A stretch of 41,388 nucleotides of DNA. Origin: Burkholderiales bacterium. Its GTDB lineage: Bacteria > Pseudomonadota > Gammaproteobacteria > Burkholderiales > Burkholderiaceae_E. Below the pieces are notes generated by a model. That model did not search any database and was not told the DNA's origin. It saw only the letters and a program-made list of their open reading frames with translations. The position numbers and the translations under genes are program-made. This document shows, piece after piece, positions 25,216-33,456 of this stretch. Location of the stretch: positions 1-41,388 of the forward strand of contig JADCHE010000115.1 of NCBI GenBank assembly GCA_020248665.1. The letters run 5' to 3'. Each line of letters begins with the position of its first letter. The first letter of the stretch is position 1.

Positions 25216-26298
25216 ATGAACGCGTCGATGCTCGCCAAGCTGTCGCGCCTCGAGGAGCGCCTCGAGGAGGTTTCCGCGCTGCTGTCCTCGGAGAACGCGG
25301 CGCGCGACCTGGCCGGCTTGCGCAAGCTCAACCGCGAGCACGCCGAGCTCGCCGAGGTCGTCGAGCACTTCGTCGCCTGGAAGCGCGCGCGCGCGGACCG
25401 CGACGCGGCCGAGTCGCTGCGCGACGACCCGGAGATGCGCGAGTTCGCCGCCGAGGAGATCGCCGCGGCCGACGTGCGCCTCGCCGAGGAGTCGGCGACG
25501 CTGGAGCGCCTGCTGCTGCCCCGCGACCCGGACGACGCACGCGACGTCATCCTCGAGATCCGCGCGGGCACCGGCGGCGACGAGAGCGCGCTCTTCGCCG
25601 GCGACCTGCTGCGGATGTACCTGCGCTACGCCGAGCGGCGCCGCTGGCAGGCCGAGGTGATGTCCGAGAGCGCGTCGGACCTCGGCGGCTACAAGGAGGT
25701 CATCGTCCGGATCGCCGGCGACGGCGTCTACGAGCGGCTGAAGTTCGAGTCCGGCGGCCATCGCGTGCAGCGCGTGCCCGAGACCGAGGCGCAGGGCCGC
25801 ATCCACACCTCCGCCTGCACGGTCGCGGTGATGCCCGAGGCCGACGAGGTGGGCGAGGTCGCGATACCCGCCGACGAGATCCGCATCGACGTGTTCCGCG
25901 CGTCGGGCGCGGGCGGCCAGCACGTGAACAAGACCGAGTCGGCGGTGCGTATCACGCACCTGCCCACCGGGCTCGTCGCCGAGTGCCAGGACGACCGCTC
26001 GCAGCACCGCAACAAGGACCGCGCGATGAAGGTCCTCGCGACCCGGCTGCGGGACCTGCGTACGCGGGAAGCCCAGGCCACGGAAGCGGCGACCCGCAAG
26101 TCGCTGGTCGGCTCGGGCGACCGCAGCGAGCGGATCCGGACGTACAACTTCCCGCAGGGCCGTGTCACCGACCATCGGATCAACCTGACGCTCTACAAGC
26201 TGCAGGCGGTGATGGACGGCGACCTCGACGACCTGATCGGCCCGCTGGTCGCCGAGCACCAGGCCGAGAAGCTCGCGCAGATGGCCGAGCAGGCGTGA
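25216..26298 (+). CDS. prfA: Peptide chain release factor 1
   Basis: Release factor for UAA and UAG codons, 360 residues as usual. The peptidyl-tRNA hydrolysis motif GGQ is at 233-235 in [18 protein letters not shown]. The stop-codon-reading region lies before it ([16 protein letters not shown]; the PxT anticodon-like site reads PET in this protein). The Gln of GGQ is the methylation target of PrmC, encoded immediately downstream. The start at 25216 follows 58 bases after hemA. Confidence 0.97.
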   Translation: MNASMLAKLSRLEERLEEVSALLSSENAARDLAGLRKLNREHAELAEVVEHFVAWKRARADRDAAESLRDDPEMREFAAEEIAAADVRLAEESATLERLLLPRDPDDARDVILEIRAGTGGDESALFAGDLLRMYLRYAERRRWQAEVMSESASDLGGYKEVIVRIAGDGVYERLKFESGGHRVQRVPETEAQGRIHTSACTVAVMPEADEVGEVAIPADEIRIDVFRASGAGGQHVNKTESAVRITHLPTGLVAECQDDRSQHRNKDRAMKVLATRLRDLRTREAQATEAATRKSLVGSGDRSERIRTYNFPQGRVTDHRINLTLYKLQAVMDGDLDDLIGPLVAEHQAEKLAQMAEQA

Positions 26299-26326
26299 AC
26301 CGGGGCGTCACCGCCCGACGGACCGC

Positions 26327-27193
26327 ATGAGCACCGCCCCGACCTGGGACACGCTGCTCGCCGCGAGCGCCCTGCCCCGCCTGGATGCCCGCGCGCTCGC
26401 CGAGCACGCGAGCGGCCGCACCCGCGAATGGCTGATCGCCCACGGCGACGAGCCGGCCGAGCCGGCCGCCGCTGCGACCTTCGCCGGGCTCGCCGAGCGC
26501 CGCCGCGCCGGCGAGCCGCTCGCGTACCTGCTCGGCTGGCGAGAGTTCCGCGGCTGGCGCTTCGCCGTGTCGCCGGCAGTGCTGGTGCCGCGGCCCGAGA
26601 CCGAGGAGCTGGTCGACGCCGCGCTCGCGCGGCTGCCCCACGACCGCGCGCCGCGCGTGCTCGACCTCGGCACCGGCAGCGGCACGATCGCCGTCTCGCT
26701 CGCGCTCGAGCGGCCCGATGCGGCGGTGATCGCGACCGACGCCTCGGCCGACGCGCTCGCGGTCGCCCGGGCGAACGCGGCCGCGCTCGGCGCGACCGGC
26801 GTGCAGTGGCGGCTCGGCGACTGGTGGGACGCGCTGCCGGCCGGCACGGCGCCGTTCGACCTGATCGTCGCCAACCCGCCCTACGTCGCCGACGACGACC
26901 CCCACCTGCACGACCCCGCGCTGCGCCACGAACCGCGTGCGGCGCTCGCCTCCGGCCCCGACGGCCTCGACGCGATCGACGCGATCGTCGCCGGCGCCCC
27001 GGCCCGGCTCGCGCAGGGCGGCTGGTTGCTGATCGAGCACGGCCGCGACCAGGGCGCGGCGGTGCGCGCACGGCTCGCCGCGGCCGGCTTCGTCGAGGTG
27101 GCGACGCTGCCCGACCTGCAGGGGCTCGACCGCATCGGCCTCGGCCGGCACCCGGCCCAGCGGTTCCCCTCCGCCGGAGCCCCTACGGTTTGA
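26327..27193 (+). CDS. prmC: Release factor glutamine methyltransferase PrmC
   Basis: A 288-residue SAM-dependent N5-glutamine methyltransferase that modifies the GGQ glutamine of release factors. It has the N-terminal helical domain with LAYLLGWREFRGW, LVPRPETEELV, the SAM motif VLDLGTGSGTIAVSLA and the catalytic NPPY at 183-186 (LIVANPPYVADDD). It follows prfA after 28 bases, consistent with an operon. The grxD promoter overlaps its stop codon. Confidence 0.96.
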   Translation: MSTAPTWDTLLAASALPRLDARALAEHASGRTREWLIAHGDEPAEPAAAATFAGLAERRRAGEPLAYLLGWREFRGWRFAVSPAVLVPRPETEELVDAALARLPHDRAPRVLDLGTGSGTIAVSLALERPDAAVIATDASADALAVARANAAALGATGVQWRLGDWWDALPAGTAPFDLIVANPPYVADDDPHLHDPALRHEPRAALASGPDGLDAIDAIVAGAPARLAQGGWLLIEHGRDQGAAVRARLAAAGFVEVATLPDLQGLDRIGLGRHPAQRFPSAGAPTV

Positions 27194-27219
27194 CGGGGCG
27201 ACACACCGCTGCCTAGACT
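27190..27219 (+). promoter_or_regulatory. Sigma-70-type promoter of grxD
   Basis: TTGACG (27190-27195) and TAGACT (27214-27219) are separated by 18 bases and match the consensus at five of six and four of six positions. The -35 box overlaps the prmC stop codon. Transcription should start near 27226, giving a leader of about 48 bases. The promoter would let grxD be expressed separately from hemA-prfA-prmC. Confidence 0.55.
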
Positions 27220-27229
27220 CTCTCGATTC

Positions 27230-27246
27230 CGGACGCGATGCGTCCG
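27230..27246 (+). promoter_or_regulatory. Perfect inverted repeat in the grxD leader
   Basis: CGGACGC-GAT-GCGTCCG has 7-base perfect arms and a 3-base centre. It lies just downstream of the predicted grxD transcription start. It could be a stable hairpin at the 5' end of the mRNA or a protein-binding operator. No T-run follows, so it is not a normal terminator for prmC. Confidence 0.5.
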
Positions 27247-27273
27247 ACCCCCTTTCTCACGGGTACACGAACG

Positions 27274-27594
27274 ATGGACGCCAAGGAATTCATCCAGAAG
27301 ACGGTCGAGGAGCACCCGGTGGTGCTGTTCATGAAGGGCACCGCCCAGTTCCCGCAGTGCGGCTTCTCCGGCAAGACGGTGCAGGTGCTGAAGGCGGCGG
27401 GCGTCAAGAACATGGTGACGGTCAACGTGCTGGAGGACGACGAGGTCCGGCAGGCGATCAAGGACTTCTCGAACTGGCCGACGATCCCGCAGCTCTACAT
27501 CAAGGGCGAGTTCATCGGCGGCGCGGACATCGTCACCGAGATGTTCCAGTCGGGCGAGCTGCAGAAGCTGATCCCGGCCGACGTCGAGCAGTGA
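27274..27594 (+). CDS. grxD: Monothiol glutaredoxin (CGFS type), Grx4 family
   Basis: A 106-residue monothiol glutaredoxin that binds and transfers [2Fe-2S] clusters with glutathione. The active site CGFS begins at C29 ([19 protein letters not shown]). Other family residues are [19 protein letters not shown] and the C-terminal GELQKLI. The start at 27274 ([20 protein letters not shown]) is standard; an in-frame ATG at 27238 would fall inside the leader dyad and is unlikely. It ends the conserved hemA-prfA-prmC-grxD block and converges with the small membrane protein genes. Confidence 0.95.
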   Translation: MDAKEFIQKTVEEHPVVLFMKGTAQFPQCGFSGKTVQVLKAAGVKNMVTVNVLEDDEVRQAIKDFSNWPTIPQLYIKGEFIGGADIVTEMFQSGELQKLIPADVEQ

Positions 27595-27670
27595 CGCGAG
27601 GGCGTGGCGTGCGGCGCCCCGCGCCGCCGTCCGCCCCGCCAGGCCCCGAGTGGTCGTCGGGCCGGGTGCC

Positions 27671-27937
27671 TCAGCGACGGCCCGAGGCGGCCCCGTCGAT
27701 CGCCGGCCAGCGCACGTAGGCGAAGACCCACAGCGCGACCAGGTTCACCAGCGGCACGAGCACCAGCAGCGCCCACCACGGCGAGTAGCCGGCGCGCCGC
27801 AGCACCCGGCCGATCATCCACATCGGCACCGCGAGCAGCACCAGCACGAACACCGTCACCGGCGACGGCGACTCGAGCAGCCCCTGCAGCGCGGCGATCC
27901 ACTCGCCGAGCAGACCCTGGTCCCAGACCGTGCCCAC
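27671..27937 (-). CDS. Small membrane protein (paralogue of its upstream neighbour)
   Basis: An 88-residue protein starting at GTG 27937, one base after the stop of the neighbouring gene. It has two probable membrane segments (about 28-46 and 52-74) joined by RRAGYSPWW. The segment RRAGYSPWWALL...VFAYVRWP aligns by eye with RRTGRDPWLSLL...ILAFGRWP of the preceding gene, so the pair looks like a tandem duplication. Proteins with a GYSxWWALL...LWVFA pattern are common in Burkholderiales but have no assigned function. Confidence 0.7.
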   Translation of the reverse strand: MGTVWDQGLLGEWIAALQGLLESPSPVTVFVLVLLAVPMWMIGRVLRRAGYSPWWALLVLVPLVNLVALWVFAYVRWPAIDGAASGRR

Positions 27938-27938
27938 G

Positions 27939-28157
27939 TCAGAGTCCGGTCACCGGATCGGCGGGCGCGGGCGCGACCGCCGCTCGCTCGGTCGGCCAGC
28001 GGCCGAACGCGAGGATCGCGACGAACACCAGGGTGCCGAGCGGGGGCGTGCCGAGGAACAGCAGCGACAGCCAAGGGTCGCGCCCCGTGCGGCGGGTGAT
28101 CCGCCACAGCGGCACCATCACCATCAGCGACGACACCGCCGCGATCAGCACTTCCAC
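27939..28157 (-). CDS. Small membrane protein (paralogue of its downstream neighbour)
   Basis: A 72-residue protein with two hydrophobic segments (about 2-17 and 30-50) around PLWRITRRTGRDPWLSLL, and a Pro/Ala tail. It is laid out like the 88-residue product of the next gene and is co-transcribed with it with essentially no gap. Function unknown. The upstream 120 bases to the Rieske oxygenase beta-subunit gene contain no other gene. Confidence 0.65.
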   Translation of the reverse strand: MEVLIAAVSSLMVMVPLWRITRRTGRDPWLSLLFLGTPPLGTLVFVAILAFGRWPTERAAVAPAPADPVTGL

Positions 28158-28278
28158 GTCGATCCGCTCCCGCCCCGCGTCCTCCGCATGCGGCCTCGCG
28201 CACCGCGGATCGGGCGCCCCGCGCGCCCGGGCGCCATTTCACCATCGTTGACGCGCGGTGGCTACCGAGCCATGCGCG

Positions 28279-28833
28279 TCAGATCGGGTACACGACCGAG
28301 TTGAGCACGTTCTCGGAGTCGAAGACCACGCGCTTGGCCGCGAACCTGAGCAGCCCGTCCGCCGGATCGCGGACCACGCGGTCGAGGTATCGGCCGACGT
28401 TGAAGACCTCGCTCGGCTCGTGCACGCGCGTGCGGTGGACCGCGTAGGCGGCCTGCACGTCGACATGCTCGACGCCGTCAGTGGTGCCCGCCGCCAGCAC
28501 GCGCAGCGGGCCGATCACGTGGCGCTGGTAGTAGGGCGCGTGGAACAGCGTCTCGGTGATCCCGACGATGCGGTCGCGCAGCATGCCCTTGCTCTCCAGG
28601 CGCATCGTCGCGAGCGGCAGGCCGCGGTCGTGGTTCTCGCGCGGTTGCAGCAGGTAGCTGCAGTCGTCGGCGAAGAGCGCGATCCAGTCGTCCCAGCGCG
28701 CCTCGTCGAGCGCGGCGGCGTAGTCGGCGTAGAGGGCGTCGAGTTCGGCGCGCAGCACGGGGTCGACGCGCAGGCCGCGGGATTCGGAGGTGGCGGTCGC
28801 GGCCGCGCCGCGGCCGTCGGAGGAGGTCGTCAT
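28279..28833 (-). CDS. Aromatic-ring hydroxylating oxygenase, beta (small) subunit
   Basis: A 184-residue protein of the SnoaL/NTF2-like ring-hydroxylating dioxygenase beta family. Typical features are the N-terminal helix LYADYAAALDEARWDDWIALF, DDCSYLLQPRENHDRGLPLA, and LESKGMLRDRIVGI in the middle. Its start overlaps the stop of the alpha-subunit gene (ATGA), so the two are translationally coupled. It gives structural support to the catalytic alpha subunit. ENHDRGLPLA followed by ESKGMLRDR is the pattern I associate with salicylate 5-hydroxylase small subunits. Confidence 0.88.
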   Translation of the reverse strand: MTTSSDGRGAAATATSESRGLRVDPVLRAELDALYADYAAALDEARWDDWIALFADDCSYLLQPRENHDRGLPLATMRLESKGMLRDRIVGITETLFHAPYYQRHVIGPLRVLAAGTTDGVEHVDVQAAYAVHRTRVHEPSEVFNVGRYLDRVVRDPADGLLRFAAKRVVFDSENVLNSVVYPI

Positions 28834-30095
28834 TCGGCCATGACCTTCTGCCAGTACGCGTGCATCCCGCGGATCAGCGTCTCGGTGACCATGTGGTCGG
28901 TCGGCGCGACGCCGGTGCCGCCGAGCCGCGCGAGCGTCAGCCCGTCCGGGTCCTGCGCGAAGCCCTGCTGCGACATCTCGATCACCTCGCCGTCGTCGGC
29001 CGACACGAAGCCCGCCGGCCCGAAGAGGTTCGCCTGCCGCAGCCTGCGGCGCGTCATCTCGGGCGTGTCGTCGGCATAGCCGAAGTGCGTCCAGACGAAG
29101 TCGAACTCGCCCGGGCCGCGCGGCACGATGTGCCGCGTCGACAGCGAGTTGACCTGCTGCTGGACGATCAGCGAGGGGAACAGCGTGATCATCGTGACGG
29201 TCGGGCCCTTCCACCACGGCTCGGGCACGACGTCGAGCAACCGGTCGTCGTGCAGGGACATCCCTTGCCGGAAACTGGTCACGCCCTGCGTGACCTCGCC
29301 CGCGCCACCCTCGTTGCGCCGCGAGATCATCACCGCGTGGCGGCCGTGCGCGTCCATCACCATCTGCGAGCGCTGGTCGGCGCGCCACAGCCCGAAGGTC
29401 ACGAACCAGGTGTGCAGCAGGCCCGGGTGGTACGGGTCCTTGATGTTCTCCTGCATCAGCTTCCAGTTGCCGGGGATGCGCTGGCGCGAGTAGCCGAGCA
29501 GCGTCAATGCGCGGCCGTCGAACACCCGGTCGACCCAGGGCAGCACTTCGGGGCCGAGGTAGTCCTCGAGCGGCTCGACGCCGTGGTCGAAGCACGCGAA
29601 CACCAGCCCGTTGCGGCGCGCGACCGCGAGCTGCGTGAGACCGTGGTCCTGCTTGCGGAAGTCGGCCGGCATGCCGCCGTCCACGCGCGTGCGGCGGTCC
29701 TCGACGCGCTTGACGCCGCGCAGGAAAGGCAGCCCCTGCAGGTTGCCCTTGAGGTCGTAGTTCCACTGGTGGTACGGGCAGGTGAAGTCCTTCGCGCGCC
29801 CGAACGGCTGCTGCAGGAAGCGCACGCCACGGTGCGCGCAGTGGTTTTCGACGACGTTGACCGAGCCGTCGCGGTCGCGCACGACGATCACCGCGCGCTC
29901 GCCGACGAAAGTCGTCTTGAAATCGCCGGGCTCGGGGATCTCGGCCTCGAGCGCGACGTACGACCAGTGCCTGCCGTGGAAGATCCGCTCGAGCTCGCGC
30001 GCGTAGGTGCCGGGGTCGGTGTAGCGGGTGTATGGCACGCGGCTGCAGTCGGCCTGCGCCGCCTCGGCCGCGTGGGTTTCGATCGGGGCGTTCAT
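28830..30095 (-). CDS. Rieske non-haem iron oxygenase alpha subunit, salicylate 5-hydroxylase (NagG)-like
   Basis: A 421-residue catalytic subunit. The Rieske [2Fe-2S] ligands are C86, H88 (ENHCAHRGV), C106 and H109 (FTCPYHQWNY). The mononuclear iron site is D220/H223/H228 in ENIKDPYHPGLLHTW. RQRIPGNWKLMQENIKDPYH and HTWFVTFGLWRAD closely resemble the large oxygenase subunit of salicylate 5-hydroxylase as I recall it; anthranilate-type oxygenases are the main alternative. It would hydroxylate an aromatic acid using electrons from a ferredoxin and reductase, neither encoded nearby. The start at 30095 (MNAPIETHA) is chosen over one 26 codons upstream. It diverges from the LysR gene. Confidence 0.88.
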   Translation of the reverse strand: MNAPIETHAAEAAQADCSRVPYTRYTDPGTYARELERIFHGRHWSYVALEAEIPEPGDFKTTFVGERAVIVVRDRDGSVNVVENHCAHRGVRFLQQPFGRAKDFTCPYHQWNYDLKGNLQGLPFLRGVKRVEDRRTRVDGGMPADFRKQDHGLTQLAVARRNGLVFACFDHGVEPLEDYLGPEVLPWVDRVFDGRALTLLGYSRQRIPGNWKLMQENIKDPYHPGLLHTWFVTFGLWRADQRSQMVMDAHGRHAVMISRRNEGGAGEVTQGVTSFRQGMSLHDDRLLDVVPEPWWKGPTVTMITLFPSLIVQQQVNSLSTRHIVPRGPGEFDFVWTHFGYADDTPEMTRRRLRQANLFGPAGFVSADDGEVIEMSQQGFAQDPDGLTLARLGGTGVAPTDHMVTETLIRGMHAYWQKVMAE

Positions 30096-30171
30096 CGCGT
30101 TCGCCTGGTGCGTTGGACGGCGACAGCCTACCGGCGCGGCCGCGCGCCGGCGATACAGCAGTGGTAATGTC

Positions 30172-30190
30172 ATTCATTCACCTGATGAAT
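30172..30190. promoter_or_regulatory. Dyad ATTCAT-N7-ATGAAT, candidate LysR-type regulator site
   Basis: A perfect 6-base inverted repeat with a 7-base centre lies in the 109-base gap between the oxygenase alpha gene and the divergent LysR gene, 15 bases before the LysR start. Its A/T-rich arms stand out from the GC-rich surroundings. LysR-type proteins bind such dyads between divergent promoters. The symmetric T and A do not fall at the canonical N11 spacing, so the match is imperfect. Confidence 0.5.
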
Positions 30191-30204
30191 CCACGGAGAG
30201 GCCG

Positions 30205-31155
30205 GTGGACGCCGCGATCGACGCGCTCGACCTGAACCTGCTGCGCGTGGCCGCCGCGCTGCACGAGACCGGCAGCGTGACCGCGACCGCGCGCCGGCTC
30301 GGCGTCACGCAGGCCGCCGCGAGCAACGCGCTCGCTCGGCTGCGCGGCGCCTGCGGCGGCGACCCGCTCTTCGTGCGCACCGCGCAGGGCATGGCGGCCA
30401 CGCCGCGCGGCGAGCGCGTCGCGCGGGCCGCCGCGGCCGCGCTCGCCGCGGTCGCCGAGTCGATCGCCGCGCCCGCCGCGTTCGACCCCGCGACGACGAC
30501 GCGCCGCTTCACGCTGCGCATGACGGACATCGGCGAGGTGGTCTTCCTGCCGGCCCTGCTCGCCACGCTGCGGTACGAGGCGCCGGGCGCGACGCTGCGC
30601 ACCGTCGCGCTGTCCTCGGGCGACACGCCGGCCGCGCTCGCACGCGGCGAGGTCGACCTCGCGATCGGCTTCCTGCCCGAACTGCGCGAAGGCTGGTACC
30701 AGCAGCGGCTCTTCGAGCAGCGCTACGTCGTGCTGCGCCGCGCGGGCGCGGCGGGTGCGGTCACGCGCGCCGCGTACCTGCGCGCCGCGCACGTCGCGAT
30801 CGAGTCGCCGGGCACCGGCCACCGGATCGTCGAGCGCGCGCTGCGCGCGCAGGGCCTCGAGCGGCGCGTCGCGCTGCAGGTGCCCGACTTCCTCGCCGCG
30901 GTGATGCTGGTCGCGCGGACCGACCTCTTGTGCACCGTGCCCGCGAAGCTCGCGCAGGCGGCCGGCGAATCGCTGCCGGTACAATCGTCTCCGGTGCCCG
31001 TCGACCTGCCCGGCTTCTCGATCCACCAGTACTGGCACCCGCGCGCGCATCCCGACGCCGCGGTGCGGTGGTTGCGCGAGCGGATCGCCGGGCGGTTCGT
31101 CGAGTCGTCCTCCACCCCGTCCCGCGCGCGTCGAGCCACCGGAGCGTCCCGATGA
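30205..31155 (+). CDS. LysR-family transcriptional regulator
   Basis: A 316-residue LysR-type regulator. The helix-turn-helix lies at about 20-60 (SVTATARRLGVTQAAASNAL). The C-terminal periplasmic-binding-like domain (about 95-300) would bind an inducer. It starts at GTG 30205 with GGAGAG 5 bases upstream; ATG codons further upstream are out of frame or inside the operator region. Its divergent position argues that it controls the oxygenase genes, perhaps with the aromatic substrate as inducer. The stop overlaps the ATG of the ubiX-like gene (ATGA), so the regulator and the prenyltransferase are translated together, an uncommon arrangement. Confidence 0.9.
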   Translation: MDAAIDALDLNLLRVAAALHETGSVTATARRLGVTQAAASNALARLRGACGGDPLFVRTAQGMAATPRGERVARAAAAALAAVAESIAAPAAFDPATTTRRFTLRMTDIGEVVFLPALLATLRYEAPGATLRTVALSSGDTPAALARGEVDLAIGFLPELREGWYQQRLFEQRYVVLRRAGAAGAVTRAAYLRAAHVAIESPGTGHRIVERALRAQGLERRVALQVPDFLAAVMLVARTDLLCTVPAKLAQAAGESLPVQSSPVPVDLPGFSIHQYWHPRAHPDAAVRWLRERIAGRFVESSSTPSRARRATGASR

Positions 31156-31751
31156 CCCGAAGACTGATCGTCGCGATCACCGGCGCGTCCGGCGCCGTGT
31201 ACGGCGTGCGGCTGCTGCAGGTGCTGCGCACCGTGCCCGACGTCGAGACGCACCTGATGGTGACGCCGGCCGGCTGGATGAACGTCGAGCAGGAGCTCGC
31301 GATGCCCAAGCGCGAGGTCGAGGCGCTCGCGCACGTCGTGCATGCGGTCCGCGACGTCGGCGCGACCGTCGCGTCGGGCTCGTTCGCGACCGAAGGCATG
31401 GTGGTCGCGCCGTGCTCGATGCGCACGCTCGCCGCGGTCGCGCACGGCCTGTCCGACAACCTCGTCGCGCGCGCGGCCGACGTCGTGCTCAAGGAGCGCC
31501 GGCGCCTGGTGCTGATGGTCCGCGAGACGCCGCTCAACCTCGCGCACCTGCGCAACATGGTGGCCGTGACCGAGATGGGCGGCGTCGTGTTCCCGCCGGT
31601 GCCCGCGTTCTACAACCGACCCGCGTCGGTCGACGCGCTGGTCGACCACACCGTCGGCCGCGTGCTCGACCTGGTCGGCGTCCAGCAGGCGCTGTCGCCG
31701 GCGTGGCCCGGACTGCGCGCGGCGGGGCTCGCCGACGTCGCCTCGGACTGA
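31152..31751 (+). CDS. UbiX/Pad1-type flavin prenyltransferase
   Basis: A 199-residue protein that joins a dimethylallyl group to FMN, making the prenylated-FMN cofactor for UbiD-type decarboxylases. Family signatures are the N-terminal LIVAITGASGAVYGVRLLQ, the GSFATEGMVVAPCSMRTLAAVAHG segment, and LMVRETPLNLAHLRNM. It could be the housekeeping ubiX for ubiquinone synthesis, or the cofactor partner of a catabolic aromatic-acid decarboxylase. No ubiD-like gene is in the window. It overlaps the LysR gene by 4 bases. Confidence 0.92.
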   Translation: MTRRLIVAITGASGAVYGVRLLQVLRTVPDVETHLMVTPAGWMNVEQELAMPKREVEALAHVVHAVRDVGATVASGSFATEGMVVAPCSMRTLAAVAHGLSDNLVARAADVVLKERRRLVLMVRETPLNLAHLRNMVAVTEMGGVVFPPVPAFYNRPASVDALVDHTVGRVLDLVGVQQALSPAWPGLRAAGLADVASD

Positions 31752-31754
31752 GCC

Positions 31755-33413
31755 GTGCGCGAACTCGAGCTCAAGTTCTCGCTGCCACTGTCGCTGCAGG
31801 ACGCGCTCGCGCGCGAGGCGACGCCCGAGACCGTCGAACGCGTCTGGTCGCGCTACCTCGACACGCCCGACGGCGCGCTCGCGCGGGGCCGCACCGCGGT
31901 GCGCGTGCGCCGCAAGGGCGACACGTGGCTGCAGACGGTGAAGGCCGACCACGGCGACCACTTCGAGCGCTTCGAGTGGGAGCGCCCGATCGCCGGGCCC
32001 GAGCCCGAGCGTGACGCGCTGCCGCCCGAGGACACCGCGCCCGGCGCGCTCGCGCACCGCACCTTCGGTCAGTGGCGGCCGCTGTTCGAGACCGACTTCG
32101 AGCGGCGCGCGCGCGTCGTCGAGCCGGCGCCGGGCCTCGCGGTCGAGATCGCGCAGGATGTCGGCGAGCTGCGCTGCGGCGAGCGGCGCGAGCCGATCCG
32201 CGAGGTCGAGCTCGAGTGCCTGCGCGGCTCGCGCGTCGCGTTCTTCGAGTGGGCGCGCGACTGGGCCACGCGCACGCAGGCCTGCCTGCTGCTGCCGACG
32301 AAGAACGAGCGTGGGCTGCGGCTCGCCGCGCGGCTGCCGCTCGCGCCCTCGCCGGTGACGGCCGCCGCCGTCGCGCCCCCGGCCGATGCACCGGTCGGCG
32401 AGGCCGCCGCGGCGGTGCTGCGCGCGAGCATCGGCCACGCGTGCGCGAACATCGAGCCGGTGCTCGCGTCCGACCACCCGGAGGGCCCGCACCAGCTGCG
32501 CGTCGCGCTGCGCCGACTGCGCGCGGCGCTGCGCTTCTTCGCGCTGCGCGAGGCCGACGCGCGCTGGGGCACAGTCGATGACGAGGCCCGCGCGCTCGCC
32601 GACGCGGCCGGCCGCGTGCGCGACCTCGACGTGTTCGAGTCCGGCGCGCTCGCGCTGCTGCGCGAGCGCTTCCCCGGAGATGCGGCCGTCGAGACGCTGT
32701 CGCGCGCGGTCGTCGACGCGCGCGATGCGGCGCGCATGGACCTGCGGCGCGCGGTGTCGGGGCCGGCGACGACGCGCTTCGTACTCGGCGCGCTGGCACT
32801 CGCCGAGGGCCTCGCGGCGGCCGCCGGGGACGCGCCAGAGGGTGCCTCGCACGATGCGGCCCACGGCGCCCCGTCCGACCTTCCGACCGAAGCGCTCGAC
32901 GACGCTTCCCTCGCCCTCCCCCTCCCCCTGCGCGCCCCCTACGCCGCCTTCGCCCGCGCCCGCGTGCACGCGCTGCTCGTGCGCGTGCGCCGCCGCGCCC
33001 GGCGCGCCCGCGACGACGAAGGCTGGCACCGCACGCGACTCGCGGTGAAGACGCTGCGCTACGCGATCGAGTCGGCGCGCGGCGCGCTGCCGCACGGCGC
33101 GGACGCCGCGCGCGCGTCGTCCCTGCTCGCGCGCTGGCAGGACCGCCTGGGCGCCGGGCAGGACCTCGCCTCGGCGCGCGACGTCGCGGCCGACGCGCTG
33201 TCGCGGCCCGGCGTGCCCACCGAAGCGGCCGTCCGCGCGCTCGCGCTGATCGATGGCTGGCGCGCGTTCGCCGCGCCGCACGACCCCGAGACCGGCCGGC
33301 ACGCGCGCCGCACGCAGCGTGCGCTGCGGGCCGCGCTGCGCGACGCGGCCCCGGCCCCGGCCCGGCAGGACGAGCGCGACGACGACGGGCCCGGGACACC
33401 GCCGACCCCGTGA
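31755..33413 (+). CDS. CYTH-CHAD domain protein (polyphosphate-associated / inorganic triphosphatase-like)
   Basis: A 552-residue two-domain protein starting at GTG 31755, 3 bases after the ubiX stop. The N-terminal CYTH domain (1-200) begins with ELELKFSL, the ExExK signature, and has basic/acidic tunnel strands such as RTAVRVRRKGDTWLQTVKAD. CYTH enzymes hydrolyse triphosphate or related substrates with Mg. The C-terminal CHAD domain (about 215-530) has histidine/arginine-rich helices (EGPHQLRVALRRLRAALRFF, HRTRLAVKTLRYAIESARG) that bind polyphosphate. In other CYTH-CHAD proteins the pair works as a triphosphatase or polyphosphate-binding protein. No link to the aromatic genes is obvious. 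Confidence 0.92.
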   Translation: MRELELKFSLPLSLQDALAREATPETVERVWSRYLDTPDGALARGRTAVRVRRKGDTWLQTVKADHGDHFERFEWERPIAGPEPERDALPPEDTAPGALAHRTFGQWRPLFETDFERRARVVEPAPGLAVEIAQDVGELRCGERREPIREVELECLRGSRVAFFEWARDWATRTQACLLLPTKNERGLRLAARLPLAPSPVTAAAVAPPADAPVGEAAAAVLRASIGHACANIEPVLASDHPEGPHQLRVALRRLRAALRFFALREADARWGTVDDEARALADAAGRVRDLDVFESGALALLRERFPGDAAVETLSRAVVDARDAARMDLRRAVSGPATTRFVLGALALAEGLAAAAGDAPEGASHDAAHGAPSDLPTEALDDASLALPLPLRAPYAAFARARVHALLVRVRRRARRARDDEGWHRTRLAVKTLRYAIESARGALPHGADAARASSLLARWQDRLGAGQDLASARDVAADALSRPGVPTEAAVRALALIDGWRAFAAPHDPETGRHARRTQRALRAALRDAAPAPARQDERDDDGPGTPPTP

Positions 33414-33419
33414 GATAAT
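33411..33419 (+). promoter_or_regulatory. Extended -10 promoter (TGAGATAAT) of the universal stress gene
   Basis: TG-A-GATAAT is an extended -10 element whose hexamer matches the consensus at five of six positions. It overlaps the stop codon of the CYTH-CHAD gene and lies 37 bases before the next ATG. No convincing -35 box was seen, as is common with extended -10 promoters. Confidence 0.5.
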
Positions 33420-33456
33420 CGGCCCACGTCCGCATCCGGGCGGACAGGGAGACCGC

